The notes under the pieces: model-generated
What the model was told of the DNA's origin: nothing
Database searches by the model: none
What the model saw: the letters and a program-made list of their open reading frames with translations, nothing else
Position numbers and translations under genes: made by a program
Assembly: GCF_038595065.1 (NCBI RefSeq)
Contig: NZ_CP152003.1
Span: 3,638,001-3,702,000 of the forward strand
DNA length: 64,000 bases
Direction of reading: 5' to 3'
Source: Sutcliffiella sp. FSL R7-0096
Lineage (GTDB): Bacteria; Bacillota; Bacilli; Bacillales; Bacillaceae_I
Part shown: positions 1-8,945 of the stretch, in pieces
Layout: each line of letters opens with the position of its first letter
Numbering within the stretch: the first letter of the stretch is position 1

Positions 1-106
<106 letters not shown>

Positions 107-115
107 TCATATGAA

Positions 116-634
116 TTACTTTTCGTTTTTAGGTGCCAAAATTAAGAACATGCTACGCCCATCCATCTTTGGATGAGACTCAATTGTTGAAACTTCTGCA
201 CATGCTGCAGAGAAACGATCAAGCACACGCTGACCAATTTCTTTATGCGTAATCGCACGTCCTTTGAATCGGATTGATGCTTTTACTTTGTCTCCTTTTT
301 CAAGGAACTTAATTGCATTGCGAAGCTTCGTATTGAAGTCATGCTCATCAATAGTAGGACTTAAACGAACTTCCTTTAAGCTGATTACTTTTTGGTTTTT
401 GCGCGCTTCTTTATCTTTCTTCTGTTGCTCGAAACGGAACTTTCCGTAGTCCATGATTCGGCATACAGGAGGTTTCGCATTAGGCGCAACCATTACTAAG
501 TCAAGATTTGCACGTGCTGCAATTTCCAGCGCTTCTACTTTTGACTTAATTCCTAGCTGGTCTCCATTTTGACCGATTAGACGTACTTCGCGGGCACGAA
601 TGCCATCGTTTACCATCATGTCCTTGCTAATAAT
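116..634 (-). CDS. infC: Translation initiation factor IF-3, ATT start codon
   Basis: IF-3 binds the 30S subunit, prevents premature 50S joining and checks start-codon choice. The 172-residue product carries the family signatures [18 protein letters not shown] (N domain and linker) and [13 protein letters not shown] (C domain). An open frame continues upstream to 730, but that part overlaps the leader terminator. The real start is best placed at ATT (632-634), just downstream of GGAGGTGG, giving (M)[16 protein letters not shown], which aligns with the B. subtilis protein, also read from ATT. In other bacteria the rare start allows IF-3 to repress its own mRNA; the same is inferred here. rpmI follows in the same operon. 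Confidence 0.95.
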   Translation of the reverse strand: MISKDMMVNDGIRAREVRLIGQNGDQLGIKSKVEALEIAARANLDLVMVAPNAKPPVCRIMDYGKFRFEQQKKDKEARKNQKVISLKEVRLSPTIDEHDFNTKLRNAIKFLEKGDKVKASIRFKGRAITHKEIGQRVLDRFSAACAEVSTIESHPKMDGRSMFLILAPKNEK

Positions 635-857
635 TAGCCACCTCCAAGGTTTATTCCGAACACCGTTTGACGAACAATTTACTGAACTTTGTACAAACAA
701 AAAAGTGTGGGTGTACACATACACCCACACTTTACGATTACATAAGTAAAAGATAAAATCTTTCTCGTAAAACCTGCCAACTGCATGAAATGCGTCAATC
801 AGGTGAGAAGCGGGTGCTTCTTCTTGTCCTCAAACAAGTATTCAATTTGACCTTGTA
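635..857 (-). ncRNA. infC operon leader, L20-type attenuator
   Basis: About 220 nt separate a good promoter from the infC start. The leader ends in a strong intrinsic terminator (702-733 plus T run) 68 bases before the ATT start. In B. subtilis ribosomal protein L20 binds such a leader and favours termination of the infC-rpmI-rplT transcript. The position and terminator are seen; L20 control is inferred from the family. Confidence 0.7.
694..733 (-). terminator. Leader terminator before infC
   Basis: A 13-bp inverted repeat AAAGTGTGGGTGT / ACACCCACACTTT at 702-733 is followed, on the minus strand, by a T-rich run (TTTTTTGTTTGT). It lies inside the infC leader and is the likely attenuation point. 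Confidence 0.85.
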
Positions 858-889
858 TAATATATCATTAATGATGATTGATTGTCAAG
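858..889 (-). promoter_or_regulatory. Promoter of the infC operon
   Basis: On the minus strand TTGACA (884-889) and TATATT (860-865) are separated by 18 bases. This is a good sigma-A match at the right distance to start the infC leader. Confidence 0.7.
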
Positions 890-985
890 AATTCGTATCA
901 AATGAAACAACGTTTTAAATGATATCAGATAAATTGCGATTGTGCAATAGTTTTTTTCTTTGGGTGTAAAAGATAGGTGTATGCG

Positions 986-1130
986 TTAACTCCCTGTCTC
1001 CTTTCGTTCCGGGTGATCGCTTTCCGCGGGACGGTGCTTGAGCCTCCTCACAACGCTTCAGGGGTCTCAACCAACCGTTATCCCCCGCAGGAGTCGACCA
1101 CCCTGCTCTCCAGTCGACAGGGGGAGTTGG
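986..1130 (+). repeat. Palindromic intergenic element, copy 1
   Basis: Carries the family core words GCTTTCCGCGGG, TTGAGCCTCCTC, GGGGTCTCAA and CCCGCAGGAGTC. Arms pair end to end: TTAACTCCCTGTC with GACAGGGGGAGTT outside, CGGGTG with CACCC further in, ACGG with CCGT near the tip. It lies between the infC promoter and the end of thrS. No target duplication is seen. Confidence 0.85.
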
Positions 1131-1154
1131 TAAAAACATTTCAAAGATTTAACT

Positions 1155-1245
1155 TACTGTCGAAAAACACTCATATACTGTCCGTTTGGAGGGAAATACT
1201 GTCCGAAATTTAAAAATACGAGCGAAAGTGAAGCATTTACTGTCC
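1155..1245. repeat. Short array of TACTGTC words, about 20-bp period
   Basis: TACTGTC occurs at 1155, 1176, 1197 and 1238, so the steps are 21, 21 and 41 bases (a degenerate unit sits in the last gap). The DNA between the words is variable. No gene covers it; together with copy 1 of the palindromic element it fills the gap between infC and thrS. Confidence 0.6.
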
Positions 1246-1308
1246 AAACTAACTGGAATACAAGCCAAACGACAAATCACACTAGTTTTCGAAAAACAAT
1301 TAAATAAA

Positions 1309-1346
1309 GGGAATGCCGTGGCATCCTTAGCCAAGGCACTCCTTAT
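1309..1346 (-). terminator. Terminator of thrS
   Basis: Minus-strand stem GGAGTGCCTTGGC / GCCACGGCATTCC just downstream of the thrS stop, followed by a T-rich tract. Confidence 0.75.
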
Positions 1347-1355
1347 TCAAAAAGC

Positions 1356-3287
1356 TTATCTCTTCGCTTCTTTCACCAAGTTATCAACAAATTTCTCTAG
1401 TGAGATTGTTTCGGATTTTTGTTCGCCGTATTTTCGGACGTTTACTGCGCGATCTTGTATTTCATTGTCGCCTAGCACTAGCATGTAAGGGATCTTCTGC
1501 ATTTGTGCTTCACGGATTTTGTAGCCAATTTTTTCGTTTCTTTCGTCCATTTCAACACGGATGCCTTTAGATTTCAGAAGGTCTTGGACTTCTTTGGCAT
1601 AATCAAAGTGCGCATCTGGCGATACAGGGATCACTTGGACCTGTACAGGTGCCAACCAAGTAGGGAATGCACCTTTGTACTCTTCGATCAAAAATGCCAC
1701 AAAGCGCTCCATTGTGGAAACTACACCGCGGTGGATAACAACCGGACGGTGTTGCTTACCGTCTTCCCCAACATAAGTGAGGTCGAATTTCTCTGGCAAT
1801 AAGAAGTCAAGCTGTACAGTGGATAGAGTCTCTTCCTTTCCAAGGGCAGTACGTACTTGAACGTCTAGCTTAGGGCCGTAGAATGCTGCTTCGTCGATTG
1901 CTTCAAAATAATCAAGACCAAGCTCATCCATTGCTTCCTTCAGCATGCCTTGTGCTTTCTCCCACATTGCATCGTCATCAAAATACTTCTCTTTATTTTT
2001 CGGATCACGGTAGGATAGACGGAAGGAATAGTCATCCAGGCCGAAATCTTTATATACTTCAAGCACAAGGTTCACTACACGCTTTAGCTCATCCTTGATT
2101 TGATCAGGTCGAACGAAGATATGTGCATCGTTCAGTGTCATTCCACGTACACGCTGAAGTCCCGCAAGCGCTCCGGACATTTCATAGCGGTGCATAGTGC
2201 CCAGCTCGGCAATACGAACAGGCAGTTGACGGTAGCTGTGGATACTGTTTTTATATACCATCATATGGTGTGGACAGTTCATCGGACGTAGCACCAGTTG
2301 CTCGTTATCCATTTCCATTGGAGGGAACATGCCTTCCTGATAGTGATCCCAGTGACCGGAAGTTTTGTAAAGTTCCACGCTACCCATTACAGGAGTATAG
2401 ACGTGGTCATAACCAAGTTCCACTTCTTTGTCGACGATATAACGCTCGATTACGCGGCGGATTGTTGCACCCTTTGGTAACCATAGCGGCAACCCTTGCC
2501 CAACTTTTTGAGAGTTGAAGAAAAGGTCAAGCTCTTTTCCAATTTTGCGGTGATCGCGCTCTTTAGCTTCTTCCAACAGGCGAAGGTGCTCATCAAGCTC
2601 TGCCTTTTTGAAGAAGGCTGTACCATAGATACGTTGCAACATTTTATTTTTGCTGTCGCCTCTCCAGTAGGCACCGGCGATGCTTAACAACTTGAACTCT
2701 TTAATTTTCCCAGTGGATGGTACGTGGATCCCACGGCAAAGGTCAAAGAATTCTCCTTGTTCATAAATGGAGATAGTTTCTCCTTCAGGTAGCTCGCGGA
2801 TCAATTCAAGCTTCAGCTCATCATTGAGCTCTTCGTAGCGGCGCAATGCTTCTTCTCTGCTTACTTCCACACGAACAACATCTAGATTTTCACTGACGAT
2901 TTTCTTCATTTCTTTTTCGATTTTCTGAAGATCTTCTGGAGTTAATGATTCCTCCATATCGATATCGTAGTAGAATCCATTCTCAATTACTGGACCGATT
3001 CCTAGCTTCACATTGCCGTATAGGCGTTTGATCGCTTGTGCCATCAAGTGGGCAGTGCTGTGACGCATGATTTCAAGCGCTTCATTGGAGTCTTGCATGA
3101 TGATGCTGATTTCTCCGTCATTTTCTATCGGGGAACGCAGGTCAATGAGTTCTCCGTTATGTTTTCCAGCGATTGCTTTCTTTTTCAGACCCGGACTGAT
3201 GGATGCAGCGATATCTTCTGTTGTTGTACCACGCTCAAACTCCTTTACTGCTCCGTCCGGAAATGTGATTTTCATTAATTCAGACAT
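1356..3287 (-). CDS. thrS: Threonyl-tRNA synthetase
   Basis: A class II aminoacyl-tRNA synthetase that charges tRNA-Thr, 643 residues as in B. subtilis ThrS. Visible parts in order: an N-terminal TGS domain ([13 protein letters not shown]), the editing domain with HLMAQ and [12 protein letters not shown], the catalytic core with [19 protein letters not shown] and [13 protein letters not shown], and the anticodon-binding domain ending [10 protein letters not shown]. The ATG at 3285-3287 is preferred over the upstream GTG because GAGGTG lies six bases before it. A T-box leader lies upstream, and a 164-bp palindromic repeat sits between the T-box terminator and the ribosome binding site. Confidence 0.97.
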   Translation of the reverse strand: MSELMKITFPDGAVKEFERGTTTEDIAASISPGLKKKAIAGKHNGELIDLRSPIENDGEISIIMQDSNEALEIMRHSTAHLMAQAIKRLYGNVKLGIGPVIENGFYYDIDMEESLTPEDLQKIEKEMKKIVSENLDVVRVEVSREEALRRYEELNDELKLELIRELPEGETISIYEQGEFFDLCRGIHVPSTGKIKEFKLLSIAGAYWRGDSKNKMLQRIYGTAFFKKAELDEHLRLLEEAKERDHRKIGKELDLFFNSQKVGQGLPLWLPKGATIRRVIERYIVDKEVELGYDHVYTPVMGSVELYKTSGHWDHYQEGMFPPMEMDNEQLVLRPMNCPHHMMVYKNSIHSYRQLPVRIAELGTMHRYEMSGALAGLQRVRGMTLNDAHIFVRPDQIKDELKRVVNLVLEVYKDFGLDDYSFRLSYRDPKNKEKYFDDDAMWEKAQGMLKEAMDELGLDYFEAIDEAAFYGPKLDVQVRTALGKEETLSTVQLDFLLPEKFDLTYVGEDGKQHRPVVIHRGVVSTMERFVAFLIEEYKGAFPTWLAPVQVQVIPVSPDAHFDYAKEVQDLLKSKGIRVEMDERNEKIGYKIREAQMQKIPYMLVLGDNEIQDRAVNVRKYGEQKSETISLEKFVDNLVKEAKR

Positions 3288-3314
3288 CCCTGTCACCTCT
3301 TCATTAGAATTTTA

Positions 3315-3478
3315 TTGGTTCATAAAACCCGCAATTACTTTCCGCAACCGGCTTCGCTTTCCGCGGGAGGGCGCTTGAGCCTCCTCACAACGCTTCAGGG
3401 GTCTCAACCTACCGTTACTCCCCCGCTGGAGTCTTCGCCTATTGCTCCAAGGAATTGCTAATGGATTTTTTGAACCAA
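3315..3478 (+). repeat. Palindromic intergenic element, copy 2 (inside thrS leader)
   Basis: Terminal inverted repeats TTGGTTCATAAAA (3315-3327) and its near-complement TTTTTTGAACCAA (3466-3478) bound the element. The interior has the family core words GCTTTCCGCGGG, TTGAGCCTCCTC, GGGGTCTCAA. It directly follows the T-box terminator tract, so it is transcribed as part of the thrS 5' leader. Confidence 0.85.
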
Positions 3479-3479
3479 A

Positions 3480-3765
3480 ATAAAAAAACCCGCCCCTTAT
3501 ATAATATAAGGGACGAGTTTAATATCCGTGTTTCCACCCAAGTTCCCATCTTTTAAAAAATCATAAAAGACGGCTTCATTAGTCGATAACGAGGGATTTC
3601 CCCGTCAACAGCTACTGCAATGTTCACTGTTGAAGTTCAGAGGTGGTTAGCGCCATAATCGTGATAGGAAGCTTGCAGCCGGTGACTTCCCTCTCTAAAA
3701 TCCGTTTTTAGAGCACTCATATCCTCATCGATACTTTTGAGCTATAAAGTTAAAAATGATTATGT
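3480..3765 (-). ncRNA. T-box riboswitch controlling thrS
   Basis: The minus strand shows the T-box word TGGGTGGAAACACGG (3526-3540), followed by a terminator. Upstream is a long paired region resembling Stem I; its 3' side has an ACC triplet (threonine codon) in GCTAACCACCTC. T-box RNAs bind the matching uncharged tRNA and then prevent termination. Its place before thrS and the ACC triplet agree with tRNA-Thr as ligand. Confidence 0.88.
3482..3520 (-). terminator. T-box terminator
   Basis: Minus-strand stem AACTCGTCCCTTAT / ATAAGGGGCGGGTT followed by TTTTTTTA. It is the conditional terminator of the thrS T-box. Confidence 0.85.
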
Positions 3766-3770
3766 AGGTA

Positions 3771-3799
3771 ATTATATTCTCCCCTGAAAGGAAAATCAA
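3771..3799 (-). promoter_or_regulatory. Promoter of thrS
   Basis: Minus strand TTGATT (3794-3799), 17-base spacer, TATAAT (3771-3776). It lies just upstream of the T-box and inside the short gap after ytxC. Confidence 0.75.
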
Positions 3800-3808
3800 G
3801 TAGTCACT

Positions 3809-4645
3809 TTAATCAATTTTACTTTTATTATGCCCAAAATAATGAAAAGGTAAAACAACAGCACGTTCGTCAAAGATGTTCCGGATCGTTTCCACCAGTT
3901 GATGCTCCGTATTGTCTGTATACAGATAGAGTTTTTTTGGTGCAATGGATACTAGAGGAGCTAGCACAACGGAATCAATATAATAGGAATAATTGTTAAA
4001 GTGCGTCCTGTTCATATATTTAATTAGCTGACTCTTTGGAATATGAGAAAATGCCTTATCAAAGAAATCGAATTGGTATTGATAGACGAGATGCAATTCA
4101 TCCATTTTGGATTCGGTCGTTGCCAACAGATCACGGAGTTGGTGAACGAATGATTGGTACTCTTGTTCCAGCTTGTACTCATCAATTGCCGCCTCCACAT
4201 AGACCTGAAGACATTCAAAGTACTCTTTTAACCTGAATGTCAGGAATGAATCGAAAGAAAAAGAGACAGGCTCTAGAAAAAAGGATTCCATCACCTCTTC
4301 CAATTGGACCCCACGATGGTCAATAGATGGAAGGTTTGGGATGTCGGACCGTTCCCCTTGAAGGATCGACTGCAGGATACAAAGGATTTGCTCTTGCTCC
4401 TCCGCCTCTTTATAGTAAAACGTATTTTCCAATACTTGCAAAATCCACTCTTTTTCTTTAGTCCGTTGAATATATTTCTTCAACACCGGGGTAATGGTGT
4501 TCTTGTAAAAATGAATATCCTTCGATTCCAAGACGATTTTTTCTTTATGTAAAGAAAGGATAGAATCACTTTCAGGATTTTGTTCCATGATACTCACATA
4601 AATGGCACTTGCATCCGATTCATTTCGAAAGGAAATCTCAAACAA
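3809..4645 (-). CDS. ytxC: YtxC-family putative sporulation protein
   Basis: A 278-residue soluble protein recognised as YtxC by overall sequence and by its place next to thrS, as in B. subtilis. No enzyme motif is visible. The C-terminal part, rich in aromatic and basic residues (YLYTDNTEHQLVETIRNIF), is the most family-like. The frame is open to 4735, but that extension crosses a transcription terminator. A TTG at 4643-4645 with AAGGGGGG seven bases upstream is the better start. YtxC is linked to sporulation by family annotation; its molecular role is unknown. The usual partners dnaI and ytxB are missing upstream. Confidence 0.85.
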   Translation of the reverse strand: MFEISFRNESDASAIYVSIMEQNPESDSILSLHKEKIVLESKDIHFYKNTITPVLKKYIQRTKEKEWILQVLENTFYYKEAEEQEQILCILQSILQGERSDIPNLPSIDHRGVQLEEVMESFFLEPVSFSFDSFLTFRLKEYFECLQVYVEAAIDEYKLEQEYQSFVHQLRDLLATTESKMDELHLVYQYQFDFFDKAFSHIPKSQLIKYMNRTHFNNYSYYIDSVVLAPLVSIAPKKLYLYTDNTEHQLVETIRNIFDERAVVLPFHYFGHNKSKID

Positions 4646-4716
4646 GTTTGTCCCCCCTTTGGTACACCTGATTCTATATATATGGGTGCAAGGACGGAAA
4701 AATGAATAAATAATGA

Positions 4717-4760
4717 AAAATAAGCGCCAGCCCACCTAATAATGGGTTGGCGCTTATTTT
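4717..4760. terminator. Bidirectional terminator after the lipid kinase gene
   Basis: An 18-bp near-perfect inverted repeat AAAATAAGCGCCAGCCCA / TGGGTTGGCGCTTATTTT, with A and T tracts at its ends. It closes the lipid kinase transcript and separates it from ytxC. Confidence 0.85.
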
Positions 4761-4764
4761 GCTG

Positions 4765-5664
4765 TCATTGCAATGGGAAATCCCCTACGATCACTTCTAA
4801 ATGATCCGGTAGAATGCTAACTGTTGCTGGGGTGTTGGCGGATTTCTCTCCGTCCGTATCAATTTCCTGATTTGGGGTTGCTTCTATATTCAGTTCTTTG
4901 GCACGAAAGTAGACGATATCCTCATTCCCTTGTGCCGGTACTTCCTTTTGAAGCCTAGTTTGAAGCCATGTCCAAAGCTGTGCAATGGATGTTTGCTTGA
5001 TGATCAGTACATCAAGGTGTCCATCCTGAACGCTTGAGAATGGGAAAAAGGAACGGATACCCCCAAGAAAAGAACCGTTACCAATTAGCAGCATGACGGC
5101 CTTCCCTTCATAGGTAGTCGTTTCACTTTCGATCTTCAACAGAAATGGTTCCTCCTCCATCACCGTCTGCCCGGCACTAATGTAATAGGATAACTTTCCG
5201 AGCAATTGTTTTGTTCCACTGTCAATGTTATCTGAGACTTTGGAAACCAAGCCGATTCCCCAAAAGTTCAAAAAGTACTGATTATCGCTCTTTCCTATAT
5301 CCACTTTTTGCGTGTGTTGCTCCAAGATTTGTTCCACTGCTTTTACAGGGTGCTGATCAATTCCCAGCGTCCTTGAAAAATCATTGCAGGTCCCCCCGGG
5401 TATGATGGCAAAAACAGGTCTTTTCTCGAGCGGGGCAAGCGCATTAATTAGTTCATAGATGGTCCCATCCCCACCTGCACCGATCAATAGATCCACATCA
5501 CCGGCCATCTGCTCTACCAGCTTTGCACCATCTCCCTCTTTTTCCGTTTCGTGGATGGCCACTTCTTCAAACTGGCTTAAAAGCATTTCCTCTATCTTTT
5601 CAATGGAATTTATCAACTTTTTGTTCCCGGCATTTGGATTCACGATCACCGCAACTCTTTTCAA
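4765..5664 (-). CDS. Diacylglycerol kinase-like lipid kinase (YtlR/BmrU type)
   Basis: The 299-residue protein has the DAGK catalytic fold signatures: VNPNAG at 8-13, the nucleotide-binding loop GAGGDGTIYELINAL near 62-76, and PGGTCNDFSR near 91-100. The C-terminal half matches the beta-sandwich of YegS/DgkB proteins. It should phosphorylate diacylglycerol or a related lipid with ATP at the membrane; the substrate cannot be told from sequence. The start is TTG with AGGGGAAA upstream. It sits between dnaB and ytxC, where B. subtilis has dnaI and ytxB, and it ends in its own terminator, so it looks like an independent unit. Confidence 0.85.
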   Translation of the reverse strand: MKRVAVIVNPNAGNKKLINSIEKIEEMLLSQFEEVAIHETEKEGDGAKLVEQMAGDVDLLIGAGGDGTIYELINALAPLEKRPVFAIIPGGTCNDFSRTLGIDQHPVKAVEQILEQHTQKVDIGKSDNQYFLNFWGIGLVSKVSDNIDSGTKQLLGKLSYYISAGQTVMEEEPFLLKIESETTTYEGKAVMLLIGNGSFLGGIRSFFPFSSVQDGHLDVLIIKQTSIAQLWTWLQTRLQKEVPAQGNEDIVYFRAKELNIEATPNQEIDTDGEKSANTPATVSILPDHLEVIVGDFPLQ

Positions 5665-5872
5665 AGGTTATTTCCCCTTTTCTTTAGTCTTATAGTAAAC
5701 GATACCCTTTTTTAGTAGTATTAACATCTTTTCAGGATATAGTTGAGGAAGAAATTATAGACTTATTTTTCGTATAGGGTGCGATTGTAATTTTAGGATA
5801 ATCGCACATACAGTGGGAGAAATCTTCGCTCGTTACAAAAATGGGAGCAGTCTGTTATAGATAAAAAAGTTG

Positions 5873-5990
5873 ATTGTAACTTTTCTGGAGGTGATTGGAA
5901 CTAATTTAGGGATGATTGTAACTTTTCTGGAGGTTATTATTACTTTTTTAGTATTATTGTAACTTTTAACAATTGTATTGTAACTTTTGC
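5873..5990. repeat. Array of ATTGTAACTTTT words, about 20-bp period
   Basis: ATTGTAACTTTT or close variants begin near 5873, 5894, 5914, 5936, 5955 and 5973. Two units extend further to CTGGAGGT. The spacing is 18-22 bases and the DNA between the words varies. It fills the 400-bp gene-free gap between dnaB and the lipid kinase gene. Confidence 0.65.
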
Positions 5991-6018
5991 CTTTTCCACT
6001 AGAGTTAGCCCACCAAAA

Positions 6019-6052
6019 AGGCCGCATCACCAAACGGTAGATGCAGCCTCTT
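6019..6052 (-). terminator. Terminator of dnaB
   Basis: Stem AGGCTGCATC / GATGCGGCCT with a following TTTTTGG on the minus strand, directly after the dnaB stop. It implies that dnaB is the last gene of its transcript here. Confidence 0.65.
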
Positions 6053-6065
6053 ATATCTATCCTAT

Positions 6066-7520
6066 TTATTGATCCAGCCTTATCTTCTTCTCTTTCATTT
6101 TTGCCAGACGTTCCATCAGCTTCTGCTTTTCGTCCTCTTCCACTTCCTTGAATTTGTCTGACTGTCCCGCTACAACTTCCGCATCGCTGCTAGCTACCTC
6201 AGAACTGACAAACCGGTTGCGAACCACTTTCCCTGCTTTGGCTTTAGTGGAGCTACTTCCACCTGCACTCTTGGTGGATGGCTTGGTATCTGCCCAATTC
6301 TGGTACTGGCGGTGCTCTTCCTTCGCAAGTTCCATGGCTTCCCCTACGGTTTTCACCTGTTTGCGTGCCCAGTGACTGGCAATTTTCTCCACATATTTAC
6401 GATTTAGTTTCATATCAGTTTTTAACAAAACGTAATAAAGTAGCACATTCACGACACCCGGAGTCAGTTGCTGTTTGAACATGACATCCTCTACAATGCG
6501 AAGATCAGAAGCGGATGGTTCTGATCCACCAGAAAGGTCGGTAAGCATTTGTTTCGGTGATACATTTTCCAGCTGCTGTATCAACTGTTCATCCTTTGTC
6601 GCAGGCTTTTTATCTGAAAACTGCTTCAAGTTCAACGGTTGTGTCTTTTCTACTAGTCCCGGCAACGTATCTTGGTATTCTAATTGATACCAATCCCTTG
6701 CTGTCTTCCTCAGCTTCTCCAAGTTCACCTTCTCATCCACATCAATCACATTCATCATCAGGTCCCGCATTGAAATCGGATCGATTGAATAGATAAAGGA
6801 AAGCTTGACAATCGCTTCCTTTACTTTTGACGTAATGGATTTTTTCGGTATGACGACCTCGGATAACCCTGCATAAAAAAGGTCAAAGTCAAACACTTCT
6901 TGACCTACCTTTGGCTCGCTCCCTGTCTTTCTGTCCAACCATTCTTCCCCTTCTGGCAACGGTAGCTCTTCCATCATCTCTTCATTCGCAGCGTAGGCCA
7001 TATTTTCCGATTGGACGGATTGAAAAACATCACTGAAACTACGAGTCACTTCCTGATATTCATCCATCGGGATAACCTTATCGGAAAAGAATTTTTTAAC
7101 ACTCGCATATTTATTTTTTCCTAGACGGTTGTATAAATAGATAGTCAGCATAGGCTCAGAAAAGAAGGCTTCCGGGGAGAGTGGGGGCTGAAGTTCATAA
7201 ATGAAGGTGCGGATCTGATTATCTTCTTTGACCCACGTCTTTAAAAGACCGATTCCTTCCAACTTGATTCGTTCTTGGTGAATATCTTTTAAATTGCATT
7301 GCATGGTTGTCATAATTCCATGATGCGTAGTCTCCTCGCCCCATAGGCGGTCTTGATCCAGCTCACTCCAAAGGGTCATAAAAAGACTGTATCCCCTGAA
7401 TCCCAGCAATGGCTGATAAAGCATGGTAAGAAGTTTTTGGTCAAACTGCTGAAGCATTCCATTTGACCGTACGATATACCGGTCAACTGGGACCAGCTCT
7501 TTCCAATGGCGATCTGACAT
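6066..7520 (-). CDS. dnaB: Replication initiation and membrane attachment protein DnaB
   Basis: DnaB (484 residues) works with DnaD and DnaI to load the replicative helicase DnaC at oriC and at restart sites in Bacillus; it is not the helicase. Features seen are the N-terminal domain beginning WKELVPVDRY, a first DnaB/DnaD domain near 190-300, a second helical domain near 320-410 with QQLTPGVVNVLLYYVL and KYVEKIASHW (YxxIAxxW pattern), and a charged basic tail with KLMERLAKMKEKKIRLD. nrdR lies upstream, as in B. subtilis, but dnaI does not follow: the gene ends at a terminator and a repeat array. Confidence 0.95.
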   Translation of the reverse strand: MSDRHWKELVPVDRYIVRSNGMLQQFDQKLLTMLYQPLLGFRGYSLFMTLWSELDQDRLWGEETTHHGIMTTMQCNLKDIHQERIKLEGIGLLKTWVKEDNQIRTFIYELQPPLSPEAFFSEPMLTIYLYNRLGKNKYASVKKFFSDKVIPMDEYQEVTRSFSDVFQSVQSENMAYAANEEMMEELPLPEGEEWLDRKTGSEPKVGQEVFDFDLFYAGLSEVVIPKKSITSKVKEAIVKLSFIYSIDPISMRDLMMNVIDVDEKVNLEKLRKTARDWYQLEYQDTLPGLVEKTQPLNLKQFSDKKPATKDEQLIQQLENVSPKQMLTDLSGGSEPSASDLRIVEDVMFKQQLTPGVVNVLLYYVLLKTDMKLNRKYVEKIASHWARKQVKTVGEAMELAKEEHRQYQNWADTKPSTKSAGGSSSTKAKAGKVVRNRFVSSEVASSDAEVVAGQSDKFKEVEEDEKQKLMERLAKMKEKKIRLDQ

Positions 7521-7684
7521 GAAACATCCAAACCTTTCTTTTAAAGAAATAATCGAAAAAGAGAGGCATATAATTTTCCTCTCTTACTTAGGGTTCCTTA
7601 TTGCGAATGACTTATTGAATAACTTTCATACACTTTGTTGCTTTTTCGTACTCATAAAACAACCAATATATTCCTAACTGTCGT

Positions 7685-7828
7685 GCTCTTTTCTTGGCTA
7701 TACTGAATAGATTGCATGTTTGCTTAAGAGTAGGTAAGCGGTGAAAAGTCCAATTGCCGACTTTTCTTGTAAAAAGTCCAATTACCGACTTTTTACTGGT
7801 CAATAGCAACAATCTTTGAGAAAAGAGC
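7685..7828 (+). repeat. 144-bp element with GCTCTTTTC ends, copy A
   Basis: Ends are the perfect inverted pair GCTCTTTTC (7685-7693) and GAAAAGAGC (7820-7828). Inside are two 28-bp units of AAAAGTCCAATTGCCGACTTTT, itself a palindrome with AAAAGTC/GACTTTT arms. The upstream word ACTGTCGT (7677-7684) is shared by the other copies. It fills most of the 312-bp gap between nrdR and dnaB. Confidence 0.85.
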
Positions 7829-7832
7829 CTAC

Positions 7833-8294
7833 TTAATTTCGTTCCTTCTCAATGATTTCTTTCAATTCATCCAAAAATACATTAATATCTTTAAATTGAC
7901 GGTATACAGAGGCAAATCGAACATATGCCACTTCATCAATTTTTGATAATCTCTCCATCACCATTTCTCCAACCATGTCGCTCTTTACTTCGGAAATGCC
8001 GATATTCCTTAATTCTTTTTCGACTTCCATTACAATGTCTTCAAGCTGTTTAAGGGCTACCGGTCTTTTTTCGCATGCACGGATAAGTCCACGCAATACT
8101 TTTTCTCTGCTGAATTCTTCTCGTATTCCTTCTTTTTTTACGACGATAAGCGGCATCTCTTCCACTTTTTCAAACGTTGTAAAGCGGTAGGAGCAAGATT
8201 CGCATTCTCTTCTTCTTCTGATGGATTTTCCCTCTTCTACAGGGCGTGAATCTAATACCTTCGTCCCATTATGGTGACAGGCAGGACATTTCAT
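7833..8294 (-). CDS. nrdR: Transcriptional repressor NrdR
   Basis: NrdR represses ribonucleotide reductase operons after sensing ATP/dATP. The 153-residue protein has the N-terminal zinc ribbon (C3, C6, C31, C34 in MKCPAC and CESC) and an ATP-cone domain with [18 protein letters not shown]. The ATG at 8292-8294 is chosen over an upstream GTG because that GTG overlaps the ribosome binding site GGAGTGG. It is the first gene before dnaB, as in B. subtilis, but a 144-bp repeat now separates the two. Confidence 0.97.
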   Translation of the reverse strand: MKCPACHHNGTKVLDSRPVEEGKSIRRRRECESCSYRFTTFEKVEEMPLIVVKKEGIREEFSREKVLRGLIRACEKRPVALKQLEDIVMEVEKELRNIGISEVKSDMVGEMVMERLSKIDEVAYVRFASVYRQFKDINVFLDELKEIIEKERN

Positions 8295-8318
8295 GATGGT
8301 TTCCACTCCGTTTCCAAT

Positions 8319-8723
8319 CTACTTTTTCCCCGAATTCAGTCCGGATCCAATATAGATCATCGATTTATCAATCCGTTCATACATCTGTTTGATCAGTTGA
8401 CGACTGTATCCAAAATCGAAAGGTAGCTTGGTTTCTGTTGTAACGGAAAAATCAACTGCTGTTTCAAAAGGTCGGACAGATATAACAGTGACAATGACAA
8501 ATGCTTTTCTGCCTTTGTTCACTTGCAACGCAATTTCCCCGTGCTCATCAGAAACAGATTTAATCGTTACCCCTTCCATATTCTTAAACAATTCTTGTAA
8601 CGCCTTCATTGCATTCTTATTGGTAGTTTTATAATAACGACTTCGCAGGGATTCTTCCGTATGATTTTCCCGCGTCTCTGAGTGATTGGTCAAAATACCT
8701 TTCAGCTTTTGTATCGCTCCCAC
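8319..8723 (-). CDS. Conserved Bacillaceae protein of unknown function
   Basis: About 134 residues. The block THSETRENHT...LRSRYYK (here TNHSETRENH) and the C-terminal GYSRQLIKQMYERI look conserved in Bacillaceae proteins annotated only as cytosolic. No catalytic motif or membrane segment is visible. The frame stays open to 8840, but codons beyond about 8750 come from a palindromic repeat and its target duplication, so the long N-terminus is artificial. GTG at 8721-8723 is the best guess for the start; a downstream CTG behind GGGAG is another option. It ends 24 bases before the nrdR start and may share its transcript. Confidence 0.6.
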   Translation of the reverse strand: MGAIQKLKGILTNHSETRENHTEESLRSRYYKTTNKNAMKALQELFKNMEGVTIKSVSDEHGEIALQVNKGRKAFVIVTVISVRPFETAVDFSVTTETKLPFDFGYSRQLIKQMYERIDKSMIYIGSGLNSGKK

Positions 8724-8762
8724 TTTAGCCTGACAACCCCTTAATTTGTTGTTTTTTATGTA

Positions 8763-8945
8763 GGCTCTGTTAAACGTCGCTGTTGATTTCCGCAATAGGC
8801 TTCGCTTTCCGCGGGGCGACCTTGAGCCTCCTCGTTTCACTGCGGGGTCTCAAGATTGTCGCTACTCTCCCGCTGGAGTCTACGCCTCTTGCTCCAATCA
8901 CCAGCTAGAGACAGGTTATTATCAACAACTAGCTTTAACAAAGCC
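8763..8945 (+). mobile_element. Palindromic intergenic element, copy 3, with 8-bp target duplication
   Basis: Terminal inverted repeats GGCTCTGTTAAA (8763-8774) and TTTAACAAAGCC (8934-8945) are flanked by perfect direct repeats TTTATGTA at 8755-8762 and 8946-8953. The interior is the family palindrome: GCAATAGGC pairs with a diverged partner, GCGAC pairs with GTCGC, CTTGAG pairs with CTCAAG. The ends and the 8-bp duplication resemble those made by IS6-family transposases; no transposase is encoded. Confidence 0.88.

Noticed and set aside
635-730. N-terminal extension of infC up to 730
   Set aside because: It overlaps the leader terminator and lacks a ribosome binding site; the ATT start fits the family.
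8724-8840. Long N-terminus of the conserved gene at 8319
   Set aside because: The codons come mostly from the palindromic element and its target duplication, so they are not part of the original gene.
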